From assembly GCA_050084515.1 (NCBI GenBank), contig CM114272.1, positions 50,406,001-50,470,000 on the forward strand: DNA of 64,000 bases. Direction: 5' to 3'. The stretch comes from Blasia pusilla (lineage: Eukaryota; Marchantiophyta; Marchantiopsida; Blasiales). Under the pieces are notes generated by a model. That model was not told where the DNA came from and did no database searches. It was given only the letters and a program-made list of their open reading frames with translations. Below, piece after piece: positions 48,101 through 57,539 of the stretch. Position numbers and translations under genes: made by a program. How positions within the stretch are numbered: position 1 is the first letter of the stretch; each line of letters begins with the position of its first letter.

Positions 48101-48823
48101 ACCCTGCAAATTGTGGGCTTCTCCGCCTGATGGAGAGGCATTCTCCATGTACAACATGGAGATGGGACATGGCATGTCCGACTGGGAAGTTAACAATTTT
48201 CCAATCTAGTTGGACTCCAACGATCCAGAGGACATTACAGAAAAAAATTCTACGCGTGGTATATGATGGAGTGGTCGCAGGTAGGTATGAAATTCCGAAC
48301 TCTGTGCAACCTGACAATTTTTTCGAAGGAGATGCAGAGGAGCAAGCCCTCGAGATAGCAAAGTTGGTGGGCAAGGTCGTCACCGCCAAAGACAAATCCA
48401 CTACGGGTTTGAGGAAGGCGAGGGGGTCGAGGAATTCCGAGGCGGAGTCTTCCAGAAAAGAGGTTGAGTCCTCAAGGTGAGAGGCGGAATTGTCCACGGG
48501 AGCGGGGCGAGAGGGCCGGACCAGGTCCTCGTCCAAGAAAACTCCTATGGAGTCTAAGGTAATAGAGACTCTCACAAGCCGACAGCAGACTCGAGAGAAG
48601 CGAAAGCGGGAGGCACATGGTTCGTCCAAGGGAGGAGATAAGGATGTGGAATACACTCCATCATCCTTGGGCAGGCATAGGGAAACAACCACCAAGACAG
48701 ATGTCCTTGTTCACTTAGCTCATCTTGTCGATGAGCTACAGAGTTTCAGTTCTCAAGAGTCAACATTTGCCATCGACAAATTGACCATGCTGGGACGAAA
48801 AGTCCTTCAAAATGGGCACGCCC
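45150..48823 (+). pseudogene. Unrecognised spliced gene paired with the transposase-like gene
   Basis: Plus strand, divergent from the transposase-like gene. The first exon (ATG at 45150-45152, donor after 45788) encodes a Lys/Glu-rich coiled-coil-like region and an acidic stretch, with in-frame stops at 45261, 45465 and 45519. The second block (about 45890-46330, donor GTAAGT at 46331) ends with FINDGNHMYMAW (DGNH codons at 46182-46193), resembling the DGNHR motif of ParB-like folds; stops at 46167 and 46212. An intron full of palindromes follows. Further blocks: about 47090-47260 (VIHHWIQDCNKVKKVL), 47361-48005 (HWLREWSLWDALPLLGRSM), and a basic, low-complexity tail to 48820. An LTR then interrupts it. 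I cannot name the family. The ParB-like reading rests on a four-residue motif only. Confidence 0.55.
46363..47045. repeat. Palindrome cluster C, inside an intron of the plus-strand gene
   Basis: At least ten members, including 46783-46807 (CAACCCGTCGG / CCGACAGGTTG), 46941-46961 (ACCCGTGGGA / TCCCACGGGT, perfect arms), 46856-46881 and 47015-47041. All lie between the donor at 46331 and the next coding block near 47090. Confidence 0.9.
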
Positions 48824-49671
48824 TGTCGCGCCCTACTCTCCTTGAACGTCAATCTTTAGTGTTGCGGAAGCGTACGTTCAGTATGACACGATCTCATCAC
48901 TGATCTGCACCCAAACACGCACTCTCGTTAGTCGGGTCCGGGCCAACCAGCGTTCCAACCCACCGAGTTCTCAACTCGGCGTCTCATCAAGCTCAACCTT
49001 CCTGAATTCCTAGTTTCTAAAACATGGCAAGTCCTTCAAGACTTGGAACAGACTTCCTGATTAGTCCAGGAACCTAAAACGGCACTTGCGCGCCTAGCGA
49101 TCCCAACTGTTCAATGGACCTTGTGCGAGTTCCAAACCGAGACCCAAGTAATTGAGTCGCGGGGTGAAATCCAAGAGGGATGTCTAAAATCGCCTCGTAG
49201 ACTTGGTTCAGGTTTTCCAACCCAACCCCAAACTCTCGATCCGTTCCATGCCCTTGAGCCGCCCCGTGGCGCCCAAAGTGGGGTTTGAGTTCCAAGCACT
49301 CTCGGAGATGTTCCCCCTTACTAGTACTTCTGGGGTTCTCCAATAACCCCCCTTTGGAAAAGGAGGGTCGAGCCCTTCATTGTGGCCCTCAACTCGATTC
49401 TACTTATAGTTGTTTCCGGGTTGTTTCTCAGCCCCTGCTTATGCGTTTGCAGATATCTTTAGTGCGTTTGAACCGGCTTTCCATAAGCCTTCCAACGCAC
49501 CCTTGTTTAATCCAAACGCATTTTGGTGCTAAAAGTTAAAGTTATAAATACAGTCGGAAACTCTCAAACGCTATTGCCTTCAAAATCCAGATTCTTCCTT
49601 TGGCAACCCACTTCCTAGACTCAACTCCTTTCAAGTCTTGTTCCACGTTTGGTCCAGGTTTCTCTGTCGCT
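48824..49671 (+). repeat. LTR of the second family, plus orientation, 3' end missing
   Basis: Begins TGTCGCGCCCTACTCTCC and matches the solo LTR at 37745-38608 in inverted orientation, with many point differences. A TATA-like TATAAATA lies at 49542-49549. The last ~150 bp of the LTR are absent and no target-site duplication was found. It lies within or at the end of the plus-strand gene whose exons seem to resume near 49830. Confidence 0.8.
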
Positions 49672-49829
49672 TGTGGGACAACAATCCGTCTGACACTGTC
49701 CCAGAGTGGAATGTCTGACTTTTGTACAACCAGATCGCGCTGTTGTTCTCTTTTTTCGACTCGTATCTTAGTGACAAGGGTTGTTTCTTGGTCCTCGTTG
49801 GAGGGAGCAAAGATGAGCTCTTCAACCTT

Positions 49830-50740
49830 CAATGCATGTAGAGGTTGCTGAAGTGGAGGACGAAGAAATCATGGTAATTAAAAACAAGTATCCACTCCGA
49901 TCGGCGACGACTCAAGTCCGGGTAAGTCCTCTTATTCAACGAATTGAGTTAAACAGAAAATTCAACCTGTCGGATCCCAACAACTTGTGTCTACGGTGTT
50001 GCAATCCCTCTGAAAGCGACAGGTTGCAAATTCACCAACAAGGCTACATTGACTGCAACCCGTCGGGTTCCGACGGGTTGCAAGTAGCACTGCTTTTCCC
50101 CATGTTTCTAGAGTGATGCAACCCGTTTGAAAGCAACGGGTTGCTCTTATATTAGGAACTTCTCAACTTTGAACAATTGTATTCATTTGTAAACCAACCA
50201 TCGCACTCGAAACGGGGGAGCTTCTGTCCAGCAAGATGAGCAACCTGTCGGCTTCCGACGGGTTTCTCATGGCCAAAAAGGGATCTTAGAGAGTTGTAAA
50301 ACAACCTGTCGGACTCCAACAGGTCGTTGTTCATTCAAGCCTATAGGCCAAGTTTGGACGAGTTGATAATTACTATAGACTAGTATGACGGGTTGAAAAG
50401 CAAACCGTCGGATCCCGACGGTTTGCACATTGTGTCAGTTTATGGAGAGTATATCAGTGGTCTACTAGCTTTTTCTTTTTGCTGACATTGTTTTTTACTT
50501 GCTTGTTTATAGATGGACCACTCATTTGTCTACTGCTTTGTAAGGCCCGAGCACAACTTTAAGGTGTTCCAGATCCCGAATCCAATGGATCCATGCTCCG
50601 ATGAGTCCAGCTTAGATCGTCTCTATAATTCCCCTCCCCTCACGAATTTACATGCAAGACAGGACCCCCTTACTTGGAGGAAGGGAAAAGTCACATGCCT
50701 TGATGCAAACGCTCATCGAGCTCTGTCTGAGGCCGGGTGA
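49830..50740 (+). pseudogene. Probable downstream exons of the plus-strand gene
   Basis: A short coding block (EVEDEEIMVIKNKYPLRSA) ends at a good splice donor (CGG/GTAAGT near 49921). After a palindrome-filled intron, TTGTTTATAG/ATGG at 50512 opens a frame that runs to 50740 (FVRPEHNFKVFQIPNPMDP). The style matches the gene at 45150-48823, so these are probably its last exons, cut off by the LTR at 48824. This link is inference. Confidence 0.4.
49962..50426. repeat. Palindrome cluster D, including perfect and covarying members
   Basis: 50054-50082 has perfect 13-bp arms (TGCAACCCGTCGG, loop GTT, CCGACGGGTTGCA). 50400-50426 has perfect 12-bp arms with a different base pair inside (GCAAACCGTCGG, loop ATC, CCGACGGTTTGC). 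50118-50144 pairs GCAACCCGTT with AACGGGTTGC. Others at about 50000, 50241 and 50302. All lie in the predicted intron 49921-50512. Confidence 0.93.
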
Positions 50741-50764
50741 CTTGGTCTTTGACTTAGTGGGCCT

Positions 50765-51471
50765 TTCAAGGGGTTAGTCAAGGACGAAATGGACTAGCAT
50801 TTCGAGGCAAGAATAATTTATCCTGTGTTAAGTAGCAAGTGGGTGTTGCCCATTGTGATTGTACCCAAAAAACAAACGGGAAAAATCAGAGTGTGCCACG
50901 ATTATCAGAGATTGAATTCGGACACCTTAAATGACCATTACCCCCTACCTTTCACTGACAGTATTTTGGACAAAGTTGCTGGCCACGAGCGTTATACTTT
51001 TTTGGATGGATACTCGGGTTATAACCAGGTATCCATATGAGAAAAAGATCGGCCCCTCACAACTTTCACCTCGAACTGGGGAACTTTCGCGTATCGTGTG
51101 ATGCCCTTTGGGTTGTGCAATGCGCCAGCTACCTTTCAACGGATGATGATTTCCATCTTCCAAGAGTATTTGTGGAAGTTTGTTGAAATTTTCCTGGACG
51201 AATTTTGTATCTTCAGTACAGAGGCCGAACAATTGGAAAAATTAGAATTAACCCTCGCTCGAACGTTGGAGACCTAGTGCTGTTGTACGATAACCGGCGG
51301 CTAAAGTTCCCCGGAAAGTTAAAATTAGACTGGATGGGACCCTATCGGGTATTGGCCATCTATGATAATGGATCACTACAGTTGGGGACCTTACAGGGCG
51401 AATACTTGCCCACTCGTGTCAATGGGATGCATGTTCGACGGTATTATGAGCCTCAACCCTACCCGGACTGA
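50765..51471 (+). pseudogene. pol: Third Ty3 element: RT joined to integrase C-terminus by a deletion
   Basis: RT: ARIIYPVLSSKWVLPIVIVPKK, GKIRVCHDYQRLN, YTFLDGYSGYNQVSI, stop near 51038, then WGTFAYRVMPFGLCNAPATFQ and FLDEFCIFST, where the second Asp of the catalytic pair is Glu. Near 51230-51260 the sequence passes straight into an integrase C-terminal frame: NVGDLVLLYDNRRLKFPGKL, WMGPYRVLAIYDNGSLQL. RNase H and the integrase core are gone. The RT style (CVDY-like, FGLCNAPATFQ) suggests the Tat/Athila branch and differs from copies 1 and 2. Confidence 0.88.
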
Positions 51472-51773
51472 AACCGGAGGGAAGGGGTGAGCTTCGCAAA
51501 AGGGAGAAGCGCGAGGATATTGGAACTTTGGGAAGCGCAAAGCATGATTATGGGAGCTTCGCATAGGCACGAAATGCGAGAGTTCTTGAGCTTCGCAAAG
51601 GAGAAAACGCCAAAACTAACTATTGCAGTCTCGGTGCCAACGCCAAGAGCCCACATAACGCTGGGACTATATAAGCGTCCCTACTGAACCGAACGGGTAT
51701 TTTCATGGACAGAGTCACCACAAAGTTGCGTAGCAGACCAAAGCGGGGCGTTCATTGATATCAACCTACCAGC

Positions 51774-53625
51774 ATGCCTTGTGAAGACTCCACGCCCATT
51801 CTGCGAAGTGTGGCCATGCCTATGGTCAAGCTGTCAACAGAGTTGGTCAAAGCGCTTGAAGAGCAATCTTTGGCGGCTTTCTTTCAAGCTAATTGGACCT
51901 TGACATCTGGGGAACTCCTCGGGGAGCTTCGTTCCTCGACTCAAAGCCAAGTTTTGAAGAAAGGGTCTTCGATATCGAGCTCAACCACAACAATGGACGC
52001 CGGATGACTGGCGAGCCACTTATATGCTCCCGACCGCTCCAGAGTACGAGTATGGCACCGAATTGCTGGTAAAGCACAAAGATTTGTAGGCACTCGGTTG
52101 TGTAACGTCTGATTGCCTTGGCAGGAATGGCTACAAGGCTACTTTGCTATCACTGCCATTTTTTGGACAATTTTGCAAGCATGTGATGACTTTGTTTTAT
52201 CCTGCTCGTTCTTACTACTTCATGAATAAGCTTGTCAAGATGTGCTATATCCTTTGGAATTAGCACCTGGACCCCAAAGCACCAGGAGTCGACTTTGCTT
52301 CTTTTGTGGACGGGTACGTACGCGCAATGCTCAAAGCACTTCATCCGAGCACGAAGTCATTCGTGTCTCCTTTTTTAATCCATCTATATATTCATAAGCA
52401 GGAATTGATGGCAGACGAGGCGCTAGATTGGTCGCAAGTCACTCACGTCCGCTTGCCAAGAAAGAGCGGAGCGGTCACTAGTGGGAGCCGCAAATACACC
52501 CCGCCACGCGAAGCAGCCCCAAAGCCACATCCTCATACTTCGGCTTCAGGGAAAGCCGAGGAGTTCACCGACTTGCCAAGACCAAAGCGCGGCAGGGTCA
52601 ATTTCGAAACACCCTCGGAACCAGAACCCGCAACTCATGAGGACTTCGACGAGACGCCTCGTGCTAGCGATCACCGTGCTGCACTTCGTCTCATGTCCCA
52701 GACAGCCAACGACATGGTGTGGTTCCTAAATTTGGCTATTCTGGTCATAAATCAACTTCAACATGTTCTCCACCTAGAAGACACAGTGATGGTGGACGAG
52801 TATTTACAAGCCCTTGATGACCTCAACTGTAGGGCCCAAGCTTCGTCCGAGAACGAAGCACAACGCAAAGTGGCGGAAGCAAATCTTCACCTGCGGGATC
52901 AAGAACTCGAAGACACGAAGACGACACTTCGCAAAGTTCGAAGCGACTTGGTCTAGAGTCAGTACGAAGCACGGAATGCACGCCAATGGGAGAGCTTGGC
53001 GATTAACCTAGAGTGTGGGGTTGATCAGCTAGCTTCGCAGGTCAAGGAAGTTTCGCAATTGATTGAACAATATCGACACCAAATGCATCGTGTTAGCAAC
53101 GAATTCAAGAAATTGGCCACACAACATGCTCAATCTTCAAAGTTGCTTCAAGAACATCAAGAAACAAATAGAGACTTAGTGACGTAGTGGTCGGAGGCTA
53201 CAGGGAGGATCGCTGTCTTGGAGGCAGAACAGAAGTTGCTCAATGAAGTACAGTTAGAACCGGAAGATGTCAATGAGCTAGTCGACAAAGCAAACAAGAA
53301 TTTTGAACAACAGATGAGCGAGGAGATCGACTATGTCAACAAACATTGGAAGCGCCAATTCGACAACCATACGAAGTCTCTCTCGGAATTTGTTCCCAAC
53401 CTCTCGATTACTTTTGAAGAAATACCACTATTTACTCCATCCGATGTCTTAGTCCAGAACGAAGTATTAGGAAGTAAACTAGTTGTTAATAAATCGCGAG
53501 AAAGAATGCGCAATCACACCCCCAACATTATCAACAAACATTCTACTATTCATGGTTGTTTTGCGCCTACACCTGAGTTTGATAGTTTAGAGGATACTTT
53601 TATGGAGTTAGAAGAAACATCCTGA
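51774..53625 (+). pseudogene. ORF downstream of pol in the third Ty3 element
   Basis: Frames 51774-52007, 52306-52956 and 53218-53625 form one decayed protein. It has a globular part (FASFVDGYVRAMLKALHP, VSPFLIHLYIHKQELM), then a basic linker (TGSRKYTPPRE-like), then a long Glu/Lys/Gln-rich coiled coil. Tat-lineage elements often carry an extra ORF here; whether this corresponds to a gag-like or transposase-like fold I cannot tell. CGAAGC/GCTTCG hexamers are unusually frequent in it. Stops near 52269 and 52957 interrupt it. Confidence 0.6.
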
Positions 53626-53651
53626 AGTGTTCCCCGGGGCGGCTCACATAT

Positions 53652-53662
53652 GAGGGAGGGGG
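53652..53662 (+). other. Polypurine tract of the third Ty3 element
   Basis: GAGGGAGGGGG directly followed by TA and then TGTGATACCC. This is the expected primer site for plus-strand synthesis, immediately 5' of an LTR. Confidence 0.75.
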
Positions 53663-53664
53663 TA

Positions 53665-54800
53665 TGTGATACCCACAATTTTGTACTTTTGAAGAAATAT
53701 ATCTTTTTATTCAACGAAGACTTGCATATACATTATGATTTTGATTATTATATATTATTATGGGAAGGAATGAGTAAGATTAAAGTGAATCACGAAGCTC
53801 CAAGGACAAGGCAGAGAGATAGAAAATCAGGGATTTGCCTAAGAGGAGAGGAGACTAAAATAACGAAGTCTCAAAACCGAGCAAGAAGCTTTGGAACGAC
53901 AACAAAGCTCAACGAAACTCTGTCTATGAAGTGCTTGGCCCAATAACGAAGCGTAATGAAGCAGGAATAAGAAGAGAAAGAAGTACTTCGCTCTTGTACG
54001 AAGCACAAAGAACGAAGCACCTGGAACATGAACCAAGAATGGAGCGCTTCGTCTTCAGATCAGGAGAAAGAGCTTTGTGCTCAAGCGAAGCAAAAGAGGT
54101 CCTGACTTAGCAGAGAAGCGAAGCTAAGACTGACAGTGATTTCAAGCGACACATAGTTAGAATAGTTAGAATAGGAAGAGACGCAACCCTTTGTATCAAA
54201 TTGGTAGTTATGACAATTTTGTTCTGCGGATTCATAGGGATCGTAGGAAATACAAAGAGCACCATAGATCTAGGTAGTTTCAAAAGTTGAAGAGCCACCA
54301 GCTTCATCAAAACCGCTTCGAATCTTTGGATCACTCCTCCTTCAGAGAGTATTTAAGAAGCAATGAAAGTAGCTATCATCATCATCATTCTCTTACGAAG
54401 TCCTTATGCTGTGGGAATGGTCCGAGCAAGGGAGTAGTACCCTCTCGAGCTTGTTTACACTTTGAAGCTTTCTCATTCTTGATGGAGTAGTAAAGCAATA
54501 ATTCCTTCATTCTGATGTGCGATGCTTATGTCTGAGTATTCTTATTGGGTCTGCAGAGTGAGGAGTGAATCAGGCGAACCTTTCTCATCAATGGAATAAT
54601 CAACATAGAGTTGTAGGAAATCTGTTTGACAAAGAGTAGCTTGCCGAGACAGATTGAGTTCCGAAAGTAGGAGAAGCCAACTTTCATGTTGAGGTCTCTG
54701 TGAGGTTTCTTGAGATCGAGAGGAAATCTACCTAAGCGTGCTGTCAACTCCACTAGAGAGAATTGAGAAAAGAAACTTTGGTAATAAGAAAGATCCGAAG
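53665..54800 (+). repeat. 3' LTR of the third Ty3 element (end approximate)
   Basis: Starts TGTGATACCCACAATTTTG right after the polypurine tract. A TATA-like TATTTAAG lies at about 54350-54357. Multiple GAAGC/GCTTCG words lie at 53790-54120. There is no second copy in the window, so the 3' end is a guess from where composition changes. Confidence 0.5.
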
Positions 54801-54899
54801 ATATTGATAAGACATTGAATATAAATCATACACATTTAAATACAACTATTACAAGAGAATTGTAATTTTGAACTCTCTTTTCATCAAACAATGATCAAT

Positions 54900-54925
54900 G
54901 GGGGAGGGGGGGAGGGGGGAGGGGG
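54900..54925 (+). other. G-quadruplex-prone tract
   Basis: Four G runs of 5, 7, 6 and 5 bases separated by single A residues. This fits the G3+N1-7 quadruplex pattern with the shortest possible loops. It lies just beyond the presumed LTR end. Confidence 0.9.
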
Positions 54926-54929
54926 CGCG

Positions 54930-57480
54930 AGAAAATTGATTATGTAACAAATGTAGAGGACATGTGAATATATTAGATGGAGTGAACAAAAATGACGAGT
55001 GCTTGTAGGGGCTATAAGTAATATCAAGATGTGGGATATTTATTTTTATTCACATATTCTCTTTGTGAAACTCAACTAGGTAATATCCATCCACAAAATT
55101 GTGCATGTGTGGATGGGGTAGTAAATGTATGCTTGATAAACATTCTACTTTTGTATAAGAAAGGAAAAACCAAAGTTACTCGTGTGCAACAAAATTTGGA
55201 GGAGGTAAGTTGATTTTTACAATTCAGAGTAACTTTGGGGTGGAAAAAGCTGAAGGAGGGAAGTCGATTCTTACCACAACGAAACAATGTCAAAGTTAGT
55301 TGAGGGGAGGTGAAGAAAACCTTCAGATCAACGGAGCCAAAACAAAGGATAAGAGTTCAAAATTTTTCTTGCTCCACTTTAACAACCCTTTTCACTCTTT
55401 GTGTGCGCTTGATGGAAAAGGAAATGAATGGATTTATGGACAAGTGCCATCAACCACGTGTGGAGTGATGTTTTCCTTTCATATCGGCAGTGGTCCCTCT
55501 CTTGTAGAGTTAACTCCAAAATGACTCATACTTTCTTAAAAGTTTATATTGTGTGAGCAATGATTGATTCTTTGTGCGTACATCCAAGAAGCCTCTCACT
55601 ATTACACATCACCAATGGGTTGCATAGCCTTATAATATGATCACTTTTGAAAATGTATGAGTTTGTGCAATGAAAATGATTGCCCCGATTTTGATTTTTC
55701 GTCATATGAATAACACATTTTGATGCCAACCAAGTTGAGTTTGAGTTGCAGCCATGCCATTTTGTTGTTAACACTCACTAACTTTCCTCCCTTTTCTCCT
55801 CTCGATTATTGACCCTAAAAGCTGCCACACTCCACACACCAATCTAAATAATCAAGCACGAGTTATCGTTCTCAAGGCGTCTATCCACAATGCCTTCCAC
55901 ATTTGCTCTTCATCAACAAAATGCATCTTTTCAATGAATTGTTGCTTTGTTAGTTGTCATTGTGGTAGCTCTATACTGATTTGGATTATCCCCATAGCCC
56001 ACTTAATGTATTGATGCTTAGTTCAAGTCATGAGCATATGCAAAAATATGTTACATTCTTGAATATGAACCAAGTTCTCCATGCCATGGTCTTCAATCAT
56101 AGGGTGGCCCCATCCACTCTCGATGAAGATATAGCGTCTTTATTCATATATATGCACTCTAGCAGTTCAGAAGTTTGGGTCACAACTATATTAAGTTATG
56201 TTGCATTGATAATATTAGGATTGTACATCTCAACCCAAGTGCTATCTACATGTGGCTAGGTTTGCTATGAGATCTTATAATCTTTCAAAATCAAGGATGT
56301 GAGAATGGTCATGATCATTAAAAAATTGGGTTAGCTAGCCTTGCCTTTGGAAAAAATCAGCTTGGTTGATTATTTTCTCCACAAGCATACACAATAAAAT
56401 TCAAGAGGTGTCATATCGGTAGGCTCCACTTTCATAGTAAGAGGAATTTAGCACTAGGGAGGGGGAATTTTAGACAAGATAAGACCAACATGAGATAAGA
56501 ATTTGCAATCTATGAAAAAATATTAGAAGTAGACCTTATATGCCTTTGGACCTTATCGATTTATGCATACATTTGGAACATATGAAGACAACCGTATCGA
56601 CATGCATACAAACAACACTTGTGGTTGGGAGGTTTAGGCACGACCATTCCATTCTCCATAATTTAGTTTGGTAGATAAGACAAGTGGTTACTACCGCTAC
56701 AAAGGACGTTTGGTTGGTTTATGGTTGTGTTGTCTAGTGAGTGTTATCTTGGCTCCCTATTGGTGAAGGAGAGACTTATTTATTTGTTTGTTGATTCAAA
56801 AAAGAATAATAGTGTTCCATAGGAAAAATGAGATTTCTTCTCTACTACACGTTTTGATCATTGATGCTTTGCTAAGGGGAGTCAATTTTCCTAATTCAAG
56901 AATATTTGTTGGTGTGGAATTTTTTTTCATTAACTTGTACTTTCCTACGTGTTTTCAGTCCACATGCACTTTATCCAATAAGCTTTCATTGATCTTCCTA
57001 AGTATCGAACTGCACAATCCTCATGCCAAGAAAAATAGGCCTCAATAAAAAGTGGGTGATGGAGGGCCCTTCTGGAGTAAAAAAGAGGAGACTCTTAGAG
57101 TCGAGTACATGAAGGCCATAACCGACCCGGAAAAATAAAAGAGGTATCCCTATCGGCTAAACTCACCAACAACATAGACGATAAGTATTATGCCAAGTGA
57201 TTATGCTAAGATTGGATGCTAGTGCATGGCACGACACTCTTACTAGTAGTTCAGCAATAAAGTTAACATAACATTCATTATCTTACCCCCTGGTCCACCG
57301 ATCCGATTTTTACCATGAGGAAACGCAACTCACCGCGTAAGCTTTTCATTTATATTATTATTGAAGAGTGCCTCTTCATTTTGAGATCCCCCTCCTTTTG
57401 ACACATGTCCATTTAAGCCATTAAATCATTGACTATCTAAATCAATAGATAGTTCGAATTCAATTGTACGCTCAAGATGG
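54930..57480. other. Intergenic, no gene recognised
   Basis: AT-rich with scattered short frames (for example 55981-56259) that show no known motif and no splice logic. The 28-nt segment shared with 1572-1599 lies at about 57353-57380. Confidence 0.5.
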
Positions 57481-57499
57481 ATAATTCAAAATTAGACAC

Positions 57500-57534
57500 T
57501 CTCTACTATGTTAGGGCACCCAACATAGTAGAGA
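57500..57534. repeat. Foldback, perfect 13-bp arms, 9-nt loop
   Basis: TCTCTACTATGTT at 57500-57512 pairs with AACATAGTAGAGA at 57522-57534; loop AGGGCACCC. It marks the switch from AT-rich intergenic DNA to the GC-richer region upstream of SYP4 and could be a small foldback element. Confidence 0.9.
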
Positions 57535-57539
57535 TGGGA

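Noticed and set aside
37598-49671. One large DNA transposon with ~1-kb terminal inverted repeats
   Set aside because: The left repeat has its own 5-bp ATAAT target-site duplication and TG-type LTR termini, and a TATA box lies inside. It is a solo LTR; the right copy is a truncated LTR of the same family.
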